Source of the DNA: Sphingobacterium sp. UT-1RO-CII-1
GTDB taxonomy: Bacteria > Bacteroidota > Bacteroidia > Sphingobacteriales > Sphingobacteriaceae
Direction: 5' to 3'
Length of the DNA: 64,000 nucleotides
NCBI RefSeq assembly: GCF_026711005.1
Contig: NZ_JAPPVJ010000007.1
Span: 1-64,000 of the forward strand
Below are positions 61,221 through 64,000 of this stretch, one piece after another (positions within the stretch are counted from its first letter, which is position 1; each line of letters begins with the position of its first letter). Under the pieces are notes generated by a model that was given only the letters and a program-made list of their open reading frames with translations, had not been told where the DNA came from and ran no database searches. Position numbers and translations under genes: made by a program.

Positions 61221-62627
61221 ATGTTAGATATGAATGTCAAGCAAAGAACCATTAAATCTGAAATATCAATTTCAGGAATTGGTTTACATACGGGGAGATC
61301 GGTTAACATGGTCATTAAACCAGCACCGGAGTATCATTGGTACAAGTTTCAAAGGGTAGATCTAGAGGGGAACCCAATTATAGATGTTGATGCTGATAAT
61401 GTGACAGATACTTCTCGTGGGACAACAATTAGTCAAAACGGAGCGTCCGTTAGTACAATAGAACACTTAATGGCTGCACTTGTTGGTCTACAAATAGATA
61501 ATGTTTTAATTGAATTGGATGCTCCCGAAGTACCGATTTTAGATGGCAGTGCCCGTATCTTTGTGGATAAACTTATAGAAACAGGGTATGTAGAACAAGA
61601 CGCTGACCGTGATTATTACGAGATTAAAGAGAATGTCACTTATATTGAAAAAGACAGAAAGGTAGAGATTATGGCGATGCCCCTTGATGGGTATCGGTTA
61701 ACATGTATGATTGATTTTAACTCACCTGTACTTGGTAGTCAGCATGCATCAATAAGTAATATAACAGAGTTTAAAAATGAAATATCAGGTTCACGCACTT
61801 TTTGTTTTTTGCATGAGCTGGAGGCTCTGTTGAGCAATAATCTCATTAAGGGGGGAGATTTATCCAATGCTATAGTTGTGGTGGATAAAGAGGTCAGTGA
61901 TGTCGAATTAGAAAAACTATCTACGTTGTTTAATAAGAGTGTCGACGTGGCAAGTGAAGGAATTCTTAATAATATCCAACTTCGATACCGAAATGAACCA
62001 GCTAGACATAAACTGTTAGATATGATAGGGGATTTAGCATTGGTAGGACGGCCCATTAAAGGTCACATTATGGCAGCACGCCCAGGCCATGCTGCGAATG
62101 TTGCATTTGCAAAAAAGATCAAAGCACAAATTAAGCGTGATAGGAATCGTAAAAATATAAAAACTTATGATCCTAATATGAAGCCGGTGTATGACACTGT
62201 TCAAATAATGAATATTTTGCCACATCGCCAGCCTTTTCTAATGGTCGATAAAATATTGGAGCTTTCTGAAACACATGTTGTGGGTTTGAAGAATGTGACT
62301 ATGAATGAAGATCTGTTTATGGGACATTTTCCTGGTTCTCCTGTATTTCCTGGGGTCTTACAAATTGAAGCAATGGCACAAACAGGTGGTATCCTTGTGT
62401 TGAATACAGTTCCTGATCCTGAAAACTGGCTGACATTATTTTTAAAAATAGAGAATGCGCGCTTTAAGAATCAAGTGACGCCGGGTGATACCGTGATATT
62501 TACCTGTGAGCTATTAGAGCCTATTCGTCGTGGTATAGCGAAGATGAAAGGATTAGGAATGGTAGGGGATAAAGTAGTTAGTGAGGCCGAATTGATGGCT
62601 CAAATTGTAAAAGTTAAAAATATATAG
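61221..62627 (+). CDS. LpxC-FabZ fusion: UDP-3-O-acyl-GlcNAc deacetylase / hydroxyacyl-ACP dehydratase
   Basis: A 468-residue bifunctional protein. Residues about 1-310 are LpxC, the zinc deacetylase committing to lipid A: 'GIGLHTGRSVNMVI', zinc ligands in 'STIEHLMAAL' and 'HKLLDMIGDLAL', and 'GHIMAARPGHAANV'. Residues about 320-468 are FabZ: 'IMNILPHRQPFLMVDKI' with catalytic His and 'GHFPGSPVFPGVLQIEAMAQ' with catalytic Glu. The fusion is known in Bacteroidota. An ATG at 61230 is a close alternative start. lpxA follows 1 nt later. Confidence 0.96.
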   Translation: MLDMNVKQRTIKSEISISGIGLHTGRSVNMVIKPAPEYHWYKFQRVDLEGNPIIDVDADNVTDTSRGTTISQNGASVSTIEHLMAALVGLQIDNVLIELDAPEVPILDGSARIFVDKLIETGYVEQDADRDYYEIKENVTYIEKDRKVEIMAMPLDGYRLTCMIDFNSPVLGSQHASISNITEFKNEISGSRTFCFLHELEALLSNNLIKGGDLSNAIVVVDKEVSDVELEKLSTLFNKSVDVASEGILNNIQLRYRNEPARHKLLDMIGDLALVGRPIKGHIMAARPGHAANVAFAKKIKAQIKRDRNRKNIKTYDPNMKPVYDTVQIMNILPHRQPFLMVDKILELSETHVVGLKNVTMNEDLFMGHFPGSPVFPGVLQIEAMAQTGGILVLNTVPDPENWLTLFLKIENARFKNQVTPGDTVIFTCELLEPIRRGIAKMKGLGMVGDKVVSEAELMAQIVKVKNI

Positions 62628-62628
62628 A

Positions 62629-63426
62629 ATGATACAACCGTTATCATATATACATCCAGAAGCGAAAATTGCTCAGAATGTTGTTATAGAGCCTTTTTCT
62701 ACAATTCATAAGGATGTTGAAATTGGAGAAGGAACATGGATCGGATCTAATGTGACTATTATGAATGGAGCTCGTATCGGTAGGAATTGTCGTATCTTCC
62801 CTGGAGCCGTTATTTCTGGAGAACCACAAGACCTAAAGTTTGAAGGGGAAGTAACCACGGCAGAAATTGGAGATAATACAACGATCAGGGAATGTGTCAC
62901 TATTAATAGAGGGACTAAAGATCGTTATAAAACGGTTATTGGTAAAAACTGTTTGATTCAAGCATATAGTCACATAGCGCATGATTGTTTTGTAGGGGAT
63001 AACTGTATCTTTTCCAACTCTAGCACGTTGGCCGGACATATTACTGTAGGTGATTACGTAGTGTTGGCAGGTATGGTTGCTGTTCATCAATTTTGTAAGA
63101 TCGGCTCACATGCTTTTGTTACGGGAGGCACTTTAGTTCGAAAAGATGTCCCTCCTTTTATTAAAGCTGCACGAGAACCTATTTCTTATGCTGGAATTAA
63201 CTCTGTAGGCCTTAGGAGGAGAGGTTTCTCTCCAGAGCAAATAACAGAAATTCAAGATATATACCGTGTTTTATTCGTTCAGAATCGAAATTTAACAAAA
63301 GCATTAGATCTGATCGAAGCGGAGTTTTCACCCACAGAGATACGAGATGAAATTGTTTCATTTGTACGTAATTCGAATCGAGGAGTAATCAAGGGGTTTA
63401 ATCAAGGGAAAACCTCAACACTTTAA
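62629..63426 (+). CDS. lpxA: UDP-N-acetylglucosamine acyltransferase LpxA
   Basis: First lipid A enzyme. The 265-residue trimeric beta-helix protein shows hexapeptide repeats from 'IHPEAKIAQNVVIEPFSTIH', the catalytic His in 'IQAYSHIAHDCFVGDNC', 'GHITVGDYVVLAGMVAVHQF' and the C-terminal helical domain 'GLRRRGFSPEQITEIQDIYR'. Third gene of the lpx run. Confidence 0.97.
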   Translation: MIQPLSYIHPEAKIAQNVVIEPFSTIHKDVEIGEGTWIGSNVTIMNGARIGRNCRIFPGAVISGEPQDLKFEGEVTTAEIGDNTTIRECVTINRGTKDRYKTVIGKNCLIQAYSHIAHDCFVGDNCIFSNSSTLAGHITVGDYVVLAGMVAVHQFCKIGSHAFVTGGTLVRKDVPPFIKAAREPISYAGINSVGLRRRGFSPEQITEIQDIYRVLFVQNRNLTKALDLIEAEFSPTEIRDEIVSFVRNSNRGVIKGFNQGKTSTL

Positions 63427-63446
63427 ATTAAGAAAAAGGAATATTA

Positions 63447-64000
63447 TTGAATATAACTCTACACAATTTAGGAAGAAGGTATAATAGAGAGTGGATTTTT
63501 AGAGGATTGGATTATACTTTTTCATTAGGAAATAAATATGCAGTGCTCGGACCCAACGGTTCGGGCAAATCAACTTTACTTAAAGTTATATCAGGCAGTC
63601 TTTCCCCGAGTGAGGGGACCATAATGTATAGGCAAAAACAAGATGGCCTGTTGCCTATCGATCATCTTTATAAGTACCTTAGTGTTGCCGCACCCTATAT
63701 GGAACTCATTGAAGAGTTAACTTTGACGGAAATGTTGACCTTCCATTTTAAATTTACAGACTTTTTAGGGGATTATACTCTTGAAAGAGTACTGGATCTT
63801 TTGGCTTTACCGCAAGCGGCGAATAAGGAGCTTCGATTTTTTTCATCTGGAATGAAGCAACGTGTTAAACTAGCTTTGGCCTGTTGTTCTGCTAGTGAAT
63901 TAGTTTTGTTGGATGAACCTACTAGTAATTTAGATTATGCAGGAGAGAATTGGTATCTTTCTTTAATTGAAGAAACAATAGGGGCTGACAGATTGCTGAT
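63447..64000 (+). CDS. ABC transporter ATP-binding protein (3' end beyond window)
   Basis: A frame from a TTG at 63447 is open to the window end (184 codons). It encodes an ABC ATPase: Walker A 'GPNGSGKSTLLK', signature 'FSSGMKQRVKLALA' and Walker B 'LVLLDEPTSNLD'. It follows lpxA by 20 nt, so it may belong to the lpx operon. In Bacteroidota an ATPase gene often follows lpxA; the transported substrate is unknown. C-terminal part lies outside. Confidence 0.85.
   Translation, partial: MNITLHNLGRRYNREWIFRGLDYTFSLGNKYAVLGPNGSGKSTLLKVISGSLSPSEGTIMYRQKQDGLLPIDHLYKYLSVAAPYMELIEELTLTEMLTFHFKFTDFLGDYTLERVLDLLALPQAANKELRFFSSGMKQRVKLALACCSASELVLLDEPTSNLDYAGENWYLSLIEETIGADRLL

Noticed and set aside
1..64000. 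CRISPR arrays, prophage or transposon ends
   Set aside because: No regularly spaced direct repeats, no integrase, transposase or phage structural gene was seen in any frame.

Overview
The window is a gene-dense, AT-rich chromosomal segment of a Gram-negative Bacteroidota bacterium. The family is most likely Sphingobacteriaceae or a close relative; the genus cannot be fixed from this sequence alone. The main evidence is a fused LpxC-FabZ protein, the type IX secretion regulator PorX with its PglZ domain, promoter boxes of the Bacteroidota type (TAnnTTTG), near absence of Shine-Dalgarno sites, the bacillithiol-associated protein YtxJ, and many short lipoproteins with SP-II lipoboxes. Nearly everything is core chromosome. 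I see no insertion sequence, prophage, CRISPR array, integrase or conjugation gene.

Layout. Bases 1-104 are the 3' end of a 5S rRNA gene and its terminator. Bases 226-12423 hold dnaG, yraN, a glutamine cyclotransferase lipoprotein, an exported DUF1684-peptide deformylase fusion (minus strand), ruvX, ybeY, ndk, ispH, hemH, a membrane metallophosphoesterase, and galT-galK. Bases 12483-23725 hold mfd, an AraC regulator, a DUF983 protein, galE, an internally deleted sugar-nucleotide decarboxylase remnant, waaA, a long GAPDH and hemW. Bases 23894-28764 are minus-strand envelope genes: an M1 peptidase, a small membrane protein, a WG-repeat protein and an M23 peptidase. Bases 28898-36134 hold mutY-ssb, pheS with a degenerate Rieske-like lipoprotein and a TetR regulator, rlmD, a CarboxypepD_reg protein and an OmpA lipoprotein. 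Bases 36294-43141 form the run miaB, sigma-54 activator, lptE, TPR protein, secG, then groES-groEL. Bases 43499-48382 hold an MtfA-like peptidase, a short-chain dehydrogenase, tRNA-Glu, ytxJ, a 47-residue lipoprotein, ribH and a TPR protein. Bases 48473-58558 hold a CapD-type dehydratase, alanine dehydrogenase, an esterase, a TlpA-like thioredoxin, an orphan ABC ATPase, an OMP/anti-sigma/ECF sigma operon, tsaE and porX. Bases 58874-64000 hold an HD phosphohydrolase and the lipid A operon lpxD, lpxC-fabZ, lpxA, ending in an ABC ATPase gene cut by the window edge.

Functional themes. Much of the segment builds or watches over the envelope: lipid A (lpxD, lpxC/fabZ, lpxA, waaA, lptE), protein export (secG, PorX), peptidoglycan turnover (M23) and surface lipoproteins. 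The rest is information processing (dnaG, mfd, ssb, mutY, pheS, miaB, rlmD, tsaE, ybeY, ruvX, ndk), tetrapyrrole and isoprenoid synthesis (hemH, hemW, ispH), the Leloir pathway (galT, galK, galE) and chaperonin.

The points most worth a second look are: an exported peptide deformylase fused to DUF1684; a striking set of ten genes whose TAnnTTTG box ends only 3-7 nt before the ATG, predicting leaderless or nearly leaderless mRNAs; an in-frame internal-deletion relic of a UDP-glucuronate decarboxylase-like gene; a Rieske-like lipoprotein that has lost its cluster ligands; and a hairpin-bearing intergenic region with two promoter boxes upstream of the HD-domain gene.
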